DNA of 64,000 nt from Neurospora tetraspora. Taxonomy: Eukaryota; Ascomycota; Sordariomycetes; Sordariales; Sordariaceae. Both the position numbers and the translations under genes were made by a program. The DNA is taken from assembly GCF_033439725.1 (NCBI RefSeq), contig NW_026944388.1, positions 3,720,001 to 3,784,000 of the forward strand, in the 5' to 3' direction. Positions within the stretch are counted from its first letter, which is position 1, and the number at the start of each line of letters is the position of its first letter. Shown piece by piece: positions 23,559 to 37,500 of this stretch. Under the pieces are notes generated by a model. The model searched no databases. It was not told the DNA's origin and worked only from the letters and a program-made list of their open reading frames with translations.

Positions 23559-24934
23559 GCACGAGACGAGGCGGTGTTCTATATTGGGTGAATAAGTGTA
23601 TGTTTGGTTTATGGCGTTGGGGAGGAACAAGCACGTTCGCAAGGTACTTTCCGTTATAGAAAGATGGCGGCAGTAAGGAATACCTTTACAGGCCTTCTAT
23701 TCGAAGTATAGAGATGCAGCGAAGTTGGCGAGGAGTTTCAACATTCAACAAACGCATCGAAATCCAAATGACATCCGTTACAAAATAACAGGAGAGAGTT
23801 CCAACTTCTTCGCAAGGCAGTGTAAGAAGACTTACATCGATATGAGACAACAAACGACGGTGTTCAAGTCGTCACAAACATGTAGCAAGGACTTCTCACA
23901 CGCGTCGTGAACATATTCCTACTTCACACCACGACCTCAACTCGAACTCCCCATCACCCACATGTCAACTTCAAACCCGAAGCTTCACAGGCACACGACA
24001 CGAGTCACTGCAAACACATCCCAAAATTATCATAGAAATCCATGGTATTCGATCTACCTATAACCCCCTCCCAGCAAACCCACAGCTTCATTCATTTATG
24101 CATTGTACCCGCCCACCCATCTTCCATTCCATGTTAATCCGTTTATCCTTTTTTTTATTTCTCCCTAGTTGCACTACCAGCCAACACCGGAACTCCTCAA
24201 TCAGCCAGCCAGCCTTTCAAATCAGCAATCACCTCGCCTGCTATCTAGCTTTTAACACACGTCGAAAAAAAAATAGGAAGGGAACTAAAACAAGCACGAA
24301 AAGCAAGATACAATGCTGCTATTGTATATATCCTACAGATCGAGAAAGTGATTCAATTCTCTCTCTGGTATTCCTTCCTCCTCCGCCTCACTTATCCTCC
24401 AGTGAGCAGATACCACTTTTGTATCTTTGCCCCTCCAGGCGAATGCAGTAATTTCTTTCTTTCTTCCTTCCATTTGTCGTATCTCCTTTGAGAGACCGAT
24501 GGACTTAACCGTCCTTGTGACATCTCAACGCAATGGCTGTGAGATTGTCCACAGCTTGTTGAAACCCGGAGATATAGTCTCATTCATCCATTACCCCCTT
24601 TTGAGGTTTCCATCCAGGCAATTGCTTGCTGGCGAGGTGTGATCATACCTCGAGCCTTATCTTCGTTCTTCCACCATCCACCGCGGCTCGGCACTTGGCA
24701 CGCGAGCTGAGAGGCTGCGCATGGGGATCATGGGGATAGTCGTACATGACTTGTTCAAACCCACTGCTCATCGATGACTTGCGCAGGTATTGATGTCCAC
24801 GTGGGCGAAATGTGAGATGAGATAGGCGGAAACAGTGATTGCACTGCCCGTCATTGCCCTAATTTCCTGCCAACGCAGCTGCCAAACCTACTCAGTTCGT
24901 TGGACGCAGGTGGGCCATGTGAAGCCTAAAGCTT
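23559..24934. other. Intergenic, between convergent genes
   Basis: 1.4 kb of 3' flanking DNA between the unknown protein gene and mot1. Pyrimidine-rich around 24100-24480. No supported gene, repeat or RNA gene. Confidence 0.5.
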
Positions 24935-27900
24935 TCACTGCATGGTCTTCAAGAACCCGTCGAGGTCGAAGCTTTCCTCGTACTGTGAATTGTCCCACAG
25001 CTCCCCGAGGCCTTCGAGCCAAGCCGCCTTCTTGCCAGGCTGCCTGACATCGCCCGTCTCGATATCTACCATGTCCTCCTCCCTGCCCTCGAGGTTGTCC
25101 TTGTTCTTGCCCTCCGTTATGAGGTTTGGTCCGGCATCGCCAAGGTTGAACAAATCGAGAATCTGATCCGTATCCATGGTCGAAAGTCCTGCATTCTGCT
25201 GGTTCACAACCGTGCTGGCGACGTCAATCTTGAAGCGCTGTAGGCTGAGAATCTTCTCCTCGAGCGTTCCGCGGGTGATCAACCGGTAAACATTGACCAC
25301 CTTCTTTTGACCGATACGATGGGCGCGATCCATGGCCTGCAGATCCTTCTGCGGGTTCCAGTCGTGCTCAACAAAGATAACGGTATCTGCACCTGTCAGG
25401 TTGAGGCCAAGACCACCGACGCTCGTGGTGAGCAGCAACACATCGTATGAAGGATCACTGTTGAACTTGTTGACAATGTCCTGACGGCGGGTAGGATCGA
25501 CGGAGCCGTCAAGACGAAGGTGAGACACTGAAGGAAGCATAGTCTTGAGTACCGTGTTCTGGACCATGTCCAGCATTTCCTTCATCTGACAGAAAATGAG
25601 AGCACGATGAGGCTTGATGGGCGTGTAAAGAGGATCGGACGATTCTTGACCTTCGACACCGATACCACAGTCGACAAGCAAGTCTCGGAGTGCCGTAAGC
25701 TTAGGGGCATGGACTGGATCCTCGAGGCTTGTGTTTCGCTTGGCCAGGAACTTTTGAGTATCATCGTACTGCTTGTGACCGGGCTTCATGACAAGCGCGG
25801 GAGAGTTGCAAAGCTTGCGCATGTACTGCAAGGCTTGGAAAATGTGGGCCTTGGCCTCCTTGTCATCGCGGCCCGCCTCTTCCGTGATCTTCTTCGCCTC
25901 CCTCTTAGTGAAGTCTTCGAAAAGCTTGCGTTGAAGGTCGCTGAGGTCGCAGTAGTAGTTCTGCAGAATCTTGGGCGGCAAGTCGTTAAGAACTTCCTCC
26001 TTGAGACGTCGCAAAAGGAAGGGCAGGACCTGCTTATGCAGCGCCTCAATAGCCAGAGCGCCTGCTTCTTGTTCCTTTGAAGACGCCTTGCTATATCGAC
26101 TGTTGGCGATGGGCTTCGCGAACCTGTCAAGGAACACCTTTTCTGCACCCAAGAAGCCGGGCATGAGGAAGTCGAACAAAGACCAGAGTTCTAGCACATT
26201 GTTCTGGATCGGGGTGCCGGTGAGGATCAGACGGTGGTTGCTGGCCAGTTGCTTGACGGCAATGGTAATCTTTGCCTTGGGGTTCTTGATCAAATGTCCT
26301 TCATCAAGAACCACATAGTTCCAGTTGTACTTCTTGATGACGTCAATGTCATTGCGGCAGACATCGTAAGAGGTGATGACGATGTCGGTCTTGTCCAGAG
26401 TGTCCTTCATAGCCTTGCGCTCAGCAGGTGGACCAACATAGGTCGTCACGCTGAGGAACGGAGCGTAGTTCTTGATCTCCTGTTGCCAATGTCCCGAAAG
26501 GGTGGGCGGGCAGACGATCAAAGACGGCAATCTTCGGACATCTGGCGCACCGGTCTTGGCAAATTCCTCAGCACGCTGATGGTGGTCACTGGCGACAATG
26601 CAAATTGTCTGGAGCGTCTTGCCGAGGCCCATGTCGTCGCAGAGAATACCATGGAGGTGATACTTGTTGAGGAAATGGAGCCAGTTGACACCCTCCTGCT
26701 GGTAAGAACGCAGTTCGGCCTTGATGGCGACAGGAATCTGGAACGGCTCAACCTTCTTCGGGTCAAGTAGCTGCTGAATGAACGTTCTCTCACGGTCTCG
26801 GCCACGCAGAAGCTCCTCTGAAAGACCGGGAGGATCAGGAATGCCAGCCTCAAGAGGTACGAGCTTGACGAGAGTAGCGAAGGATGTCGTCGCAATAAGA
26901 CGGATGTTATCATCGGAATCGCTCATGCGACCAAGGACAGGCACGATGAGGAAGATCACATAGGGCAGGATAGCATCTCCCATGACTGCAATCAAGTGGT
27001 AGATAACCTCGATGGCGCCTTGGCGGAAGTTGAGATCGACAGGGTTGTTGATTGAGGGCAGAACCTTTTCAACAAGCGCAGTCATACCATCAACAGTGAT
27101 GACGGAGCAAATGGTGGCCATACACTTGGCAGCCATGTACCGGAAGACCGAAAGCTGAGACTGGAGAGCCTTGATGACAAAGGGCACTTGTCTCATAACA
27201 AATGAGTGAAGTGCGGGGTGTAGTGTTGGTGTCATGGTTCGAATAATGGACAGGGAATCCACAATCTCTTGACCAAACGTGCTCGAAGGATCTCTGGCCT
27301 CTGCTGGAAGTTCACCCGAGAAGGCTCTGACCAAAGGCTCCTCCATGAAGGCGTGGAGACTAGGGACCCGGCTCAAAAGTTCAGGTCCGTATGTCTGTGA
27401 CAGCACCTCCAAAGCCTGCTTGGCACCGCGTCGAGTAATGTGAGCTTTCTTTGCTTCCATCGCGAATTTGATCGGATCATCGTGCTCGGCTCTGTCCTCC
27501 TCCTTGGACATGGAAAGAATAACGTTCGTCTTGTGGGCGTGCTGAGGGAACTCGGGGGTCTCCGCAGTTTCCACACATGTATACTTGACCAAGTTGGCAA
27601 CGATCTTGTCGCCAGGGCCACGGCGGCCAGACTCAGTGAAGAGTTGCACCAGACGCGCGACGCTAGTAGCAGAGCGACATTGTAGCAGATGGTTCTCCTC
27701 ACCCTTGACGCTATCCATGATAGCCTTGATAAGTGGGCTGGGCTTCTTGGGTAGCACCTCCATGGACACCAAGGCGCATGCAGCAGCAGCACGAATACGA
27801 GTATGGCGAGCTTCCTTTGCCGCCTTGGCCTCCTCGATAGCAATAACGACGAGATCGCGAGCCTCATTGAGGTCCTTGACAGCGATCAGCCGCTGACCAG

Positions 27901-30686
27901 GGGCCATGATCTTCTTGAGCCTCTCGAAGTCTTCGTTGACGACCTTTTCAGCATTGGCGATAGAGAAGGCGCCGGGACCAGCTTCGGGCTCGCCCTGTAC
28001 CACAACAGCGAGAGTGGGCAACTTGCTCTGCGAAACCTTGCCATGATCTCGGCAGAGGTTAAGCAGCTGTTGTGATTGTGATCGTACCCGCTGCACGTAG
28101 GTCACCAGGTCTCGGTAGTGGGATGGCCGTTCTTGCTCAATAATTGCGAGCAATGGCTGGACGAAGCGAGCTGACGCCTGACTAGAGGCGCTGTTCTTGG
28201 CGTACTCGTCAATGATGATGCCAGCAGTAAGCTGAGTTGAAGAGTATGCGGATGAGAGGGCCGGGATGATGCTGGCATCGTAGGCTTCGACGGTTGATGG
28301 CGGGACCAGAGCCATGACTAAGCCCATGGCCTTGGCAGCCGAGACGCGGGAGCGGATCAGAACATCCATGCCAACGAGGTCGACATCTCCCTGCATCATG
28401 TGGCCATCGACATCGTGAGTATGGGAGGTAGGAGGAGGATCGTCAACCTTGGTCGATTTTCTCCTCCGTTTGACAGTCCTCTCCGCACCTTCTGGTGGCG
28501 ATGACCTCCTGTTACCACCAGCGACAACCCCCCCTGACATAGAATAGGTTCCGCCAGAAGGCTTCTGGAACAGGCTTGCATTCATGGGAATGGGGTTTCT
28601 GGACACACCGATTGGATGGAGCGTCAGCTGCATGAGCGTGTCCACGTGTGGTCCAAACTCATCAGCGAGTATTGCAGGGTTGTTGTTAGCAAGTGTGCGG
28701 ACGAGGGCTGCCCAAAGATCGACAGATGCATTCAGCGTTTCCTGATCCCTCTCAACAAGGATGTTTTGGAAGATCAGACGCAGAATCCGTCCACCAAGCC
28801 ATCCTTGCGTTGTGTCGCCTCCAAGCTTGACAAATGTCATCAAAGCCTTGAGCACAGCAAGCCGGACTGAGGTAATGGTATGACGAAGGAAGGGATAGAG
28901 CCTCGGGACAAGGAGTGTGAATGACCGCTCCTCGTCGTGCGACGCCGAGTGCTTCATGGTTTCCAAGACTTCTGGGAAACTACAAAGAGTCGCCAGGAGG
29001 TCCATGATCTTGCCTGTAGACGCAGTGAGATCGTCGCCAAGGTTAGAGAGACTTTCCCAAACAATGTTGATAAGATCGGGGAGGGCATCCGAGCGCATCA
29101 TGACAAATTCCCTGGCCATGGGTATCAGGGTTGCTGCGCTGACCGAGCGAACATCGTCGTCCTGGTTGGCCAGTCCTTCCATGACAGCGAGAATAACGCC
29201 GTCAATCATGGCGGTATCCCGCAGCAGTAGGTCCTTCCTCACAGCAACGACATATCGAAGGCCAATCATACCACCGTGACAGATTGCCCACTCGTGGTGG
29301 TTGAGTTGAAGATCTTTTTGCATCACCATGCGGAACAGCAGTTCGTAGATGGCATGGACCGTTGCTGAAGGGCAATGGCGAAGGACGGATCCAAGTGTCT
29401 GGCCGACGGTCTCACGGATAGGCGCCACAGAGGTATCGGAGCTATAATCTGTGAACCTATCAAGCATCAAAACGCAGCACAGGCGGCAAGCGAGGTCATC
29501 CAGCCACTTCCGATTGAGTTCGTTGTTTTCCGAACGAGACTTGGCCATCAGTCTTCCCGCGCCAGCGCCATGGACCCTGATTACCTCGCGCAAGCCCATG
29601 GCAGCGCCATGACGAGTTTCCCACTGAGGATCAAAGAGGTCGACCTTGAGGAAATCGCAGAGACGTTCGTATGGCCATTCAACCCCTTCCAGGTTGTCGT
29701 CGGCCTCAATCTCGGACTTGATGGGGATAATGGGCCCCTTGTATTCGCTGACAACTTTGGTGTCCTCTTCGATATCGGCGGGCCTATCGAGGCTGAAATA
29801 GTCGTTCATCTTGCCGCCCTTGGAGTCGGCGTCCACCATCGGGGTGTCGTCAAAGCCCTCAGAGCCGGCAGTTGTGTTTCTGCGCAACGAGAGGTCACCG
29901 AAGCCGCTCTTGCCCTGGGCGGCCTTTTGGGCTTCCTTTTTCCGCTTTCGCTTGAGAACATTCAGCTGTCGTGCACTGAGCCCGGCCGTCTCACCGTTCT
30001 GATTATTGGCGGAACCAACACTGTCATGACGGCCGAAGCCATTAGCTGCAGCTGGATCGAGAGGGGTCGCAGGGCTGAGGATGGCGTCGTTAACGACAGG
30101 TATCTCTTCATCCTTAAACTCACGTCCAAGGAGACCCAGACGGCCATTGAGCGTCTTCTTCTGATGGTTCAGCCGGCTTTGTGGATCGAGAGCTGCAAGG
30201 CCCCAATCATTTTTGTCGCTAATTCTGAGCAACGACCTTCCGTACTTGAGAATGTTGATAACGTCCAGGGTCCTAAGACTGAACTGCTCCTCCTCACTAA
30301 GAGAGAGCTTCGGGCCCTCTTCTTTCTTGATGAAGCCATTGCTATCTTCATCTTTCATCACCGTGTCGGGTTCCTCGTCGGCATTGGGGTCATATTGCGG
30401 TGCATTCTCGATGATTTTGCCTATAGCTTTGGCAGCAGTTGATCTGGTTTCCCAGTCTTTGTGGCGCAGGTAGGGGACAACCCGAGAGAGTAGATTGAAA
30501 AGCTCATCGGGATGTTCCTTTTGCCATGTGGCGAGCTGGTCTACAGCAGCATCCCGGATCAGGCGAGTACTGCCCGTCTCGATGAGCCTAAGCGTGTGAA
30601 GCTTGTTAGCCAAGTGCTCAGAAAAACACAAACTTCCAGAAGGTGCAGAGTACTTACGTGACAAGGCGATCTAGCCGAGACGCCAT
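24935..30686 (-). CDS. mot1: TBP-associated Snf2-family ATPase MOT1 (BTAF1 homologue)
   Basis: Two exons on the minus strand, 30686-30658 and 30587-24935 (70 nt intron), encode 1893 aa, the normal size for Mot1. The first exon supplies only MASRLDRLVT, which continues into LIETGSTRLIRDAAVDQLATWQ, the conserved N-terminus. The first 1250 or so residues are HEAT-type repeats that bind TATA-binding protein. The Snf2 ATPase starts near 1303: Walker A in DDMGLGKT (about 1326), DEGH box in VLDEGHLIKNP (about 1433), GTPIQNN motif, then helicase C with LRLDGSVDPTRRQ, TTSVGGLGLNLTGADTVI and DRAHRIGQ (about 1700-1790). Mot1 uses ATP to strip TBP from DNA and redistributes it among promoters. The gene is divergent from smc3 across a 3.9 kb gap. 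Confidence 0.97.
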
Positions 30687-33600
30687 CTCTTGTTCATGTC
30701 AGTAGACTGTGTTGATATCTTAATAGGGGGTAATGGCCATGGCACTGCAAGATAATTAGTATTATATCCTTTTAGCTTTGTCTGATACACGGAATGACGA
30801 AGCGAATTTTCTAAAAGAGAAATATGCAAGGAGGGGTGAAAGAGGAGGCAAGGGGGAAAAGGGGGGAGGAACAACAACAACAACAAAACAAGAGACGTTG
30901 ACGAGGTGAACCCCCTGCCAAGACCCGGAATGTGACTTTTGAGGGTTAGGGCAGGTACAGTCCACTCGGTGATGATGAAGCTCAAAACAGACAACACGCA
31001 ACGACCAAGTGACAACAAGGTTCACAGAACACTAATTCTGAAGCAAAGGAAAGGCGTGAAGGTGCAGGGTGATGGGTATGTGAACATACCTTGGGAATAT
31101 CCACAGTTATGGCAAGGCTGTAGTCCCAAATGCACAACACAAGGTTCTTTTTCTGCTGTTGTTGTGGGATTGAGGGAAGAAAAGAAGGGTTCTATCAGAA
31201 GGTCTAGAAATATCAGGTTTTAGCCATGTGCGTCACACTGTTGGATTTGATCCCATAGTTGACGCATTGTGTGTAGTGGTCCATGGTCATCGTGAAAGAA
31301 GCAAACAGAATGACAGGAGGGGCAGTAGGAGATGGCATGACTCAAGCCAGACAATGTGTTCAAAGGCAGAAAGATGACAGTGGTGGTGTTGATGAGATGA
31401 CAGACATGTGGGATGAAATGAAATATCAAACTCAAGACTCACCGTCCAAAGGCTCAAGGTGAGCAAGGTGTGGTCAAAAGTCTCTTTTTTATGCAAGCCA
31501 CCAAGGTCGCCGGTACCTTGCGCTAGACAAACACACAAAACACACACGGTGCAACGGTGATAGCAAGATGGTCCGTGTGGTCCGTGTGGTCCGTGTGGTC
31601 CGTGGATTTTGGCGGGGGAGTATCGAAATAATACGGAGGGGTCTGGACCAGGCGGTCAACTCCCGGTCTTGTCGCCTTCAAATAAAAAGGCAAGTAGCCA
31701 AGTAGCCAAGTATCGGAAGGTGGTGACGTTGAAGGGCAGGCAATTTGCAGTTCGGGTGCGCTGAGGTGCTTCTGCCTTGTGTTACTGTGTCGCCCGGACT
31801 GGTGGTTGGTTAGTTGGTCGGAGTAGTCGAGGTCGTGCACGCGCAGCAGGGCGCAGGTTGTAGTAGGGCGTAGTGAGCAACAAGTGCGCGGATGGGCGAT
31901 GGCGGGCAGTGGGAGGTTCGGGTGGAGGGCAGCGGCCTGTCTATAAAGAATATTGGTTAGTAAATTTATAGACAAGCCGGCACTTCCCAACGTTCCTCCC
32001 TTCTCAAATATGTACCCCTGCCATCCATGCGCCTCCCCCAATTGCACCTCATTGCCCCCAGTCAAGTGCGGCCCACCGCGCCCCCTGATTGGCTGCCCGT
32101 CTCTCACGCCCAGTCCGTTTCTCCAGTCAAGAAGGAAGCCCTGTGGCCCTTTCAGGTTTGGCCCGCCTAGAGCCCTGTTCCCGGTTGACGGCTTTGCATC
32201 TTGAACTTGACATTCAATTCTTTTCCCTTTTCTCTTTTCCTTTGCCTAGAGGTAGGATTCTATGTCGTCGCCTTCCACCATCACTGAGTGGAAGTGGACT
32301 TGGAGTCGAGTCGGATGACGGAGGTGCGTGCTTGCCTCGCTGCCTGTTCCGCCCGCCTGCCTGCCTTAACCCTTCGGGACAAAGCCCAGTGCGACCCGAT
32401 GACGAGTAGCCGGCAGAAAAGGCTGCGCTGCAAAACACAGGAGAGGGTCGTCTGGCCATCACGGTCCGAGGCCTGCTTCAGTTACAGCTCGGTCGCATAC
32501 CGGAAGTCGTACACTTTTGCAATCGGGAGTAGTCCGGCCCACGACCTCATCCGTTTCCGGACTCGGGCATCGATATAACGACTACCGATAACTGTCTCAA
32601 CCTCATTGTCCACGGAGTGAGCAACCAAGTGCTGCTAAGCTTCTTGCTCCTTTCCCCGCGCATCCAGGACTGGGCTCGTCTCGGTCTCGGCTTGATCAGC
32701 TGCAGGGCAACCTAGTCGTATAAATATATACATAAACCCAGGCCCCCGGGTCGGCTCGACCCGCCACTTTGCAGTTTTCCTACTGTCTAGTGTAGTTTTG
32801 AGCCTTCAAGTCCTGAAAACACGACCATCTATATATCCGCCTCGGCTCGCTGTTGTCGACACTAGAAGACGTGCACAACCTCATCTTTGCTTCTAAGGTA
32901 GCCGTCATGGCGCGGCGCGAAACGAAAAAGAAACCACGATGCGGTACACGGTAGTGCAGCATAAGCAAGCTGGCGACGCACCCCATGGCCCATCATCTGT
33001 CAAGGGAAGAGAGGCTTCGTTCGGCTTCTTACTGTGAGAATGATTGGGGATATCTCGGTACGGTGCCCTTGTTGGTGCCTGTCTCGCCCGTCATGCATTC
33101 GGTTCGGATGGTACCGCCGTCGCCGCCGTCCTGTGACCACCGCCAAGGAACTCTGGAAGCAACCTCGAATGCAGAGCGGTAAGGAGGGCACTCCCAACGG
33201 CTTGTAGAGTTGTAACAAACAGACAGTTCTCGATATATCACAGACAACTTTACCTATCAAGGAAAGGAGTAGTTACTATGAGGTCTTTGTGAGGTTGCCG
33301 CACCGCAGGGACAGTGGAGCAAGCTAAAAACAATTAGGTTTCCGTCAAGTGGGGCGTGGGAACGTCCACTGATCATTTCAAAGTCTGGGGTTCCTTGCTG
33401 CTCCCCATTCGAGCACCCATTTCGGTCCCAGGCGAGCCAGGGAGAATCGAAAGCCTTGAACAGATTTTTCTCGTCAATGTCATTCCCCTTTGCTTCATCC
33501 ACTTTTATACCCGTTGAAACCTTGGGACCCCAACTTCAAACGACAAAATGCGGGACGGTGGGTGTCTCCATTTACGAAAATGACGATTGGCTGTCCCAAG

Positions 33601-34576
33601 ACTGGAGAGCGGAAAACGGACACTTGTTCGGAATATGTCGTAGAGACAACAAATAAACTATCCGTTGGAGGAGCAACCCAGGTCCCAGATATCAATCATC
33701 ATCACAAGCCAACGGATATCAAGAAGCCACATGGAATGTGTTTTAGTACCAATCAACCGCGCTAGGGGCTCTGACGGATGCAGCTACTGCCACGCGTCTG
33801 TCGAGACACTGGCAACTTAAGAGCTGAAATATCTCGATGCTCAACAGTCCCAATCATCTCGGTTCATTGACTGTCTTGTACTTTAACCCTGATTATATTT
33901 CCGTCTTCAAAAAGCCTATCACGCAAAGTTACTTCCCACGTTTCGCCATGTCACCGAATCCATCAAGCTGCTTTGGAACCAGGCCCGCTGATTGGTCAGA
34001 GCACGTGATGGTCTAGGCGCTGTATTCTACCGCCATAGTCACAGTGGCCCAAGCGCCTTTGAGAGCTTTGCTCGCTGCGACTCTGCCCTGCCGCCCGCTG
34101 TGCTGCCTGCGTGTGAGAGAAACCTATCCCCTGCAAGAGGGGAGAGCGCGCGACAGGGGAACCGGCGAGACGCGTGAAAGTGAATTGGAGGTTCAAGTGC
34201 AACTGACGGAAGTTCTCCGGTATCGTCACCCGCCAGCGGCCACACGCCCCTCCCGTCTTTCCAGTTTCGCGCTCGTGTGTGTACCGTGTCCAGAGTACCT
34301 TATTCTCCCACATCTCGACAACTGAAGAGGCTAGACAACTCGGTCATTCTCAACGACGACGCCCTTCCGCGCCCCGCGACCGATACCAAACGATGCAAAC
34401 AGAGACGATCCGATTCCCACTCTTGACCTCCGAGCTCTCGACCTGAACTGTTGTACCCTTGTTATTGTTGTATTCCCATTGGTCTATACTCCAAGGTATC
34501 CCACTTCAACATTTCTTCAATAACAAAGTAGCTGCCCCCGCGCTGTCGTCCAGTTGACGACGGCAAAATCGCAACC
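30687..34576. other. 3.9 kb divergent intergenic region between mot1 and smc3
   Basis: No gene is supported on either strand. It includes a (CAA)n-like run near 30870-30887, the 9 bp tandem repeat at 31569-31604, a TATAAATATATA stretch near 32717-32730 with no coding sequence after it, and a GGGTCG...CGACCC inverted repeat near 32748-32762. A 194-codon open frame on minus (31523-32107) spans the tandem repeat and looks accidental. Non-coding transcripts or long leaders are possible. Confidence 0.5.
31569..31604. repeat. Four tandem copies of a 9 bp unit
   Basis: The unit TGGTCCGTG is repeated four times without variation, about 0.9 kb upstream of the mot1 start codon. Just beyond, near 31690-31710, an AAGTAGCC unit is repeated about 2.5 times. 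Confidence 0.9.
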
Positions 34577-37500
34577 ATGCATATCAAACAGATTATTATC
34601 CAGGGCTTCAAAAGGTGCGTCGCATGCTTGTCTATTATGGCTCTATATGTCTTGCGTATTTGGCAAACATCAGTCCATCGTTTTGGGTGTGGCGCGCGCC
34701 TGGCGCATTGAAACAGGTTGAAGCCGGTGCTGACCTCTGACATTCTCCCGCCAGCTACAAGGAGCAAACCGTAATAGAACCCTTTTCCCCCGGTACCAAT
34801 GTTATTGTTGGTCGCAACGGTTCAGGCAAGAGTAACTTCTTCGCCGCCATCCGATTCGTCCTCAGCGATGCCTACACCAACATGAGCCGCGAAGAGCGCC
34901 AGGCCCTTCTCCACGAGGGTTCGGGCTCGGCCGTCATGTCAGCATACGTCGAGATCATCTTCGACAACACCGATAAACGTTTCAGCGAACCCGGCGACGA
35001 GGTTGTGATCAGGAGGACAATCGGTCTGAAGAAGGACGAATACTCGGTCGACAAGAAGGTGCAGACTCGTGCCGATGTCCTCAAGATTCTGGAGACGGCC
35101 GGTTTCGCCAAGGAGAACCCCTTCTACATCGTTCCCCAAGGTCGCGTCGCAGCCATCACCAACATGAAGGAGAACGAAAGACTCAACCTGCTCAAGGAAA
35201 TCGCCGGTACCAACCTTTACGACGACAGGCGCATACAGTCGCTGAAGATTATGGCCGAGACAAATAGCAAGCGCGAGAAGATCGACGAGTTGCTCGAGTA
35301 CATCAAGGAGCGTCTTAGCGAGCTGGAGGAGGAGAAGGACGAACTTCGCGACTTCCAAGAAAAGGACCGCGAACGCAGGTGTCTCGAGTACGCCCACTGG
35401 CACCGCCTACAGGAGACCAACAACAACACTCTGGAGCAGATCGAGGAGGTGAGGCAGGGAGGTGCTGGCGCGACAACCAAGGACCGGGCCCAGCTCCAGA
35501 AAACAGAAAAGGAAATTGCTGCCCTCGACCACAAGTTTCAGGAGCTGAAGCAGACTCTCGAACTCCTGGCTATCGAACGGCGCCAGCTGGATGAGGACAG
35601 GAAAGACACCGCACGTTCGCAGGCAAAGGCAGAGTTGAAGCTGAAACACCTTGACGAAACACGGCATTCGCGCGAGAAGGCGCAGCAGCAACAGGAAGCA
35701 GAGTTGAACGAGGTCAGGCGAAGGATCCAGGCTGCTGAGTCTGAGCTTGCCAAGATTACGCCAGATTACGAGAAGTGGAAGAAGGAGGAGGAAGAAATTG
35801 CAGCCGAGAGGGACCTGGCGACCACTGGTCGTACCAGATTGCTGACGAAGCAGACGAGAAGCTCCCAGTTCAGGACAAAGGCCGAGCGCGATGCTTTCCT
35901 AAAGAGCGAAATCGAGGAGACGACCATGCAACTTGCGAACCAGCGGGCCAACGAGATGGATGCGAAGGAACAGGTTACGCTGGTCGAGAACTCGATCCAG
36001 CAACTAGAGAAGGAGATCCAAAACATCCGTGACAGGCTCGAAGGATACGGTGAAGACCGGTCATCAATCGCCGAGAAGCTGACCAAGGCTCAGGAGGCCA
36101 GGGAACAGTTGTACGAAGAGCGAAAGAGACTGCGTCGTGAGGAAGACAAGCTCAGTTCTTTGCTTGCGAACACCCGTGCGGATAGGGACAACGCGGAGGC
36201 GGACCTCTCACATGCCATGGATTCGGCTACAGCAAGGGGTCTAGCAGCGATCAGACGCCTCAAGAGGGAGCGGGATATCCCCGGTGCCTATGGTACGTTG
36301 GCAGAGCTTATGAATGTGCCAGTAGACGCCTACAGATTGCCGGTCGAACAGGTTGCGGGTAACAGTCTATTCCATTATGTCGTCGACAACGAGAAGACGG
36401 GCACCATGCTCTCCGAGTACCTCCACAAGAACTACGGCGGTCGTGTCACATTCATGCCGCTTGAGCAACTACGGCCGAGGCAGGTCAAAATGCCAAGGGC
36501 CTCGGACGCCCAACCACTTATCAGCAAAATCGAGTTTGATCCGATATACGAAAAGGCATTCCAGCAGGTCTTTGGGCGCACAATTGTCTGCCCTAACCTG
36601 TCGATAGCCTCCCAGTATGCGCGCACACATGGTGTAGATGCTATCACCCCCGAAGGTGATACAACCAACAAGCGGGGTGCCATGACTGGTGGCTATGTCG
36701 ATGCTCGTCGATCACGGTTGGAGGCGGTACGGAGACTCGAAGAGCTTCGGGAACTTTACGAGCAACAGCTGGAAGACCTGGACAGGATCAAGAAGGAGGA
36801 TGAGATCCTGGAGCAGAAGATCACGAGTGCTAACGGCGAGGAACGCAAGCTTGATCAGCAAATGCGCCAGTTCGAGTCGGGCTTCGAGCCCTTGAGGGTT
36901 GACTTGCGGACAAAACTTCTTCAGCTGGAGCGCGAACGACGACATCTTGAGGACGCCAAGAAGCGCTGGGCCGCGATCGAGAAGAACCTGAAGGAGTTTG
37001 ACGAGAACCTCGCAGCGTACCGGGCCGAAATGGCGTCTGAGTTCAAGAAGGCACTATCGGCCGCTGAGGAGCGTCAGCTTCAGGAGTTCGGTGCCGAAGA
37101 GCACCGCCTGCAGATGCAGCTGAAGGAAATCAGCAGGAAGCGTCTGGAGCTGGAAGGCCGCAAGAAGTCGCTAGAGACGGAACTTCGTGCGCACCTCCGG
37201 CCGCAGGAGGATCAGCTGCGCAGCCAGGCCTTTGAGAACTCCGCGACCGGAGGAAGCGGGAGCTTTAAGGACGCTCAGAAGGAACTCAAGAAGCTTAAGA
37301 AGGCTGCTGCTGAGGTCGACAGGCAACTGCAGGAGAACGAGGAGAAGACGGAGGGTATCGCCGCCGAGATTTCCGAGCTAGAGGCCCACAAAGCGCAAAA
37401 GGAGCAGGAACAACAAGAGCTCCAGAAGCGGATCGACCAGTATCAGAAGAAGTTGGAGAAGAACTCTCAGACCAAGGCTCGTCTGTTGCAACAGGCGGCT

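Noticed and set aside
24098-24642. Several short plus-strand frames between the unknown gene and mot1
   Set aside because: Pyrimidine-rich 3' flanking DNA with no domain content.
31523-32107. 194-codon open frame on the minus strand upstream of mot1
   Set aside because: No recognisable domain, contains the 9 bp tandem repeat as a repeated HTD tripeptide, and lies in the mot1 leader/promoter region.
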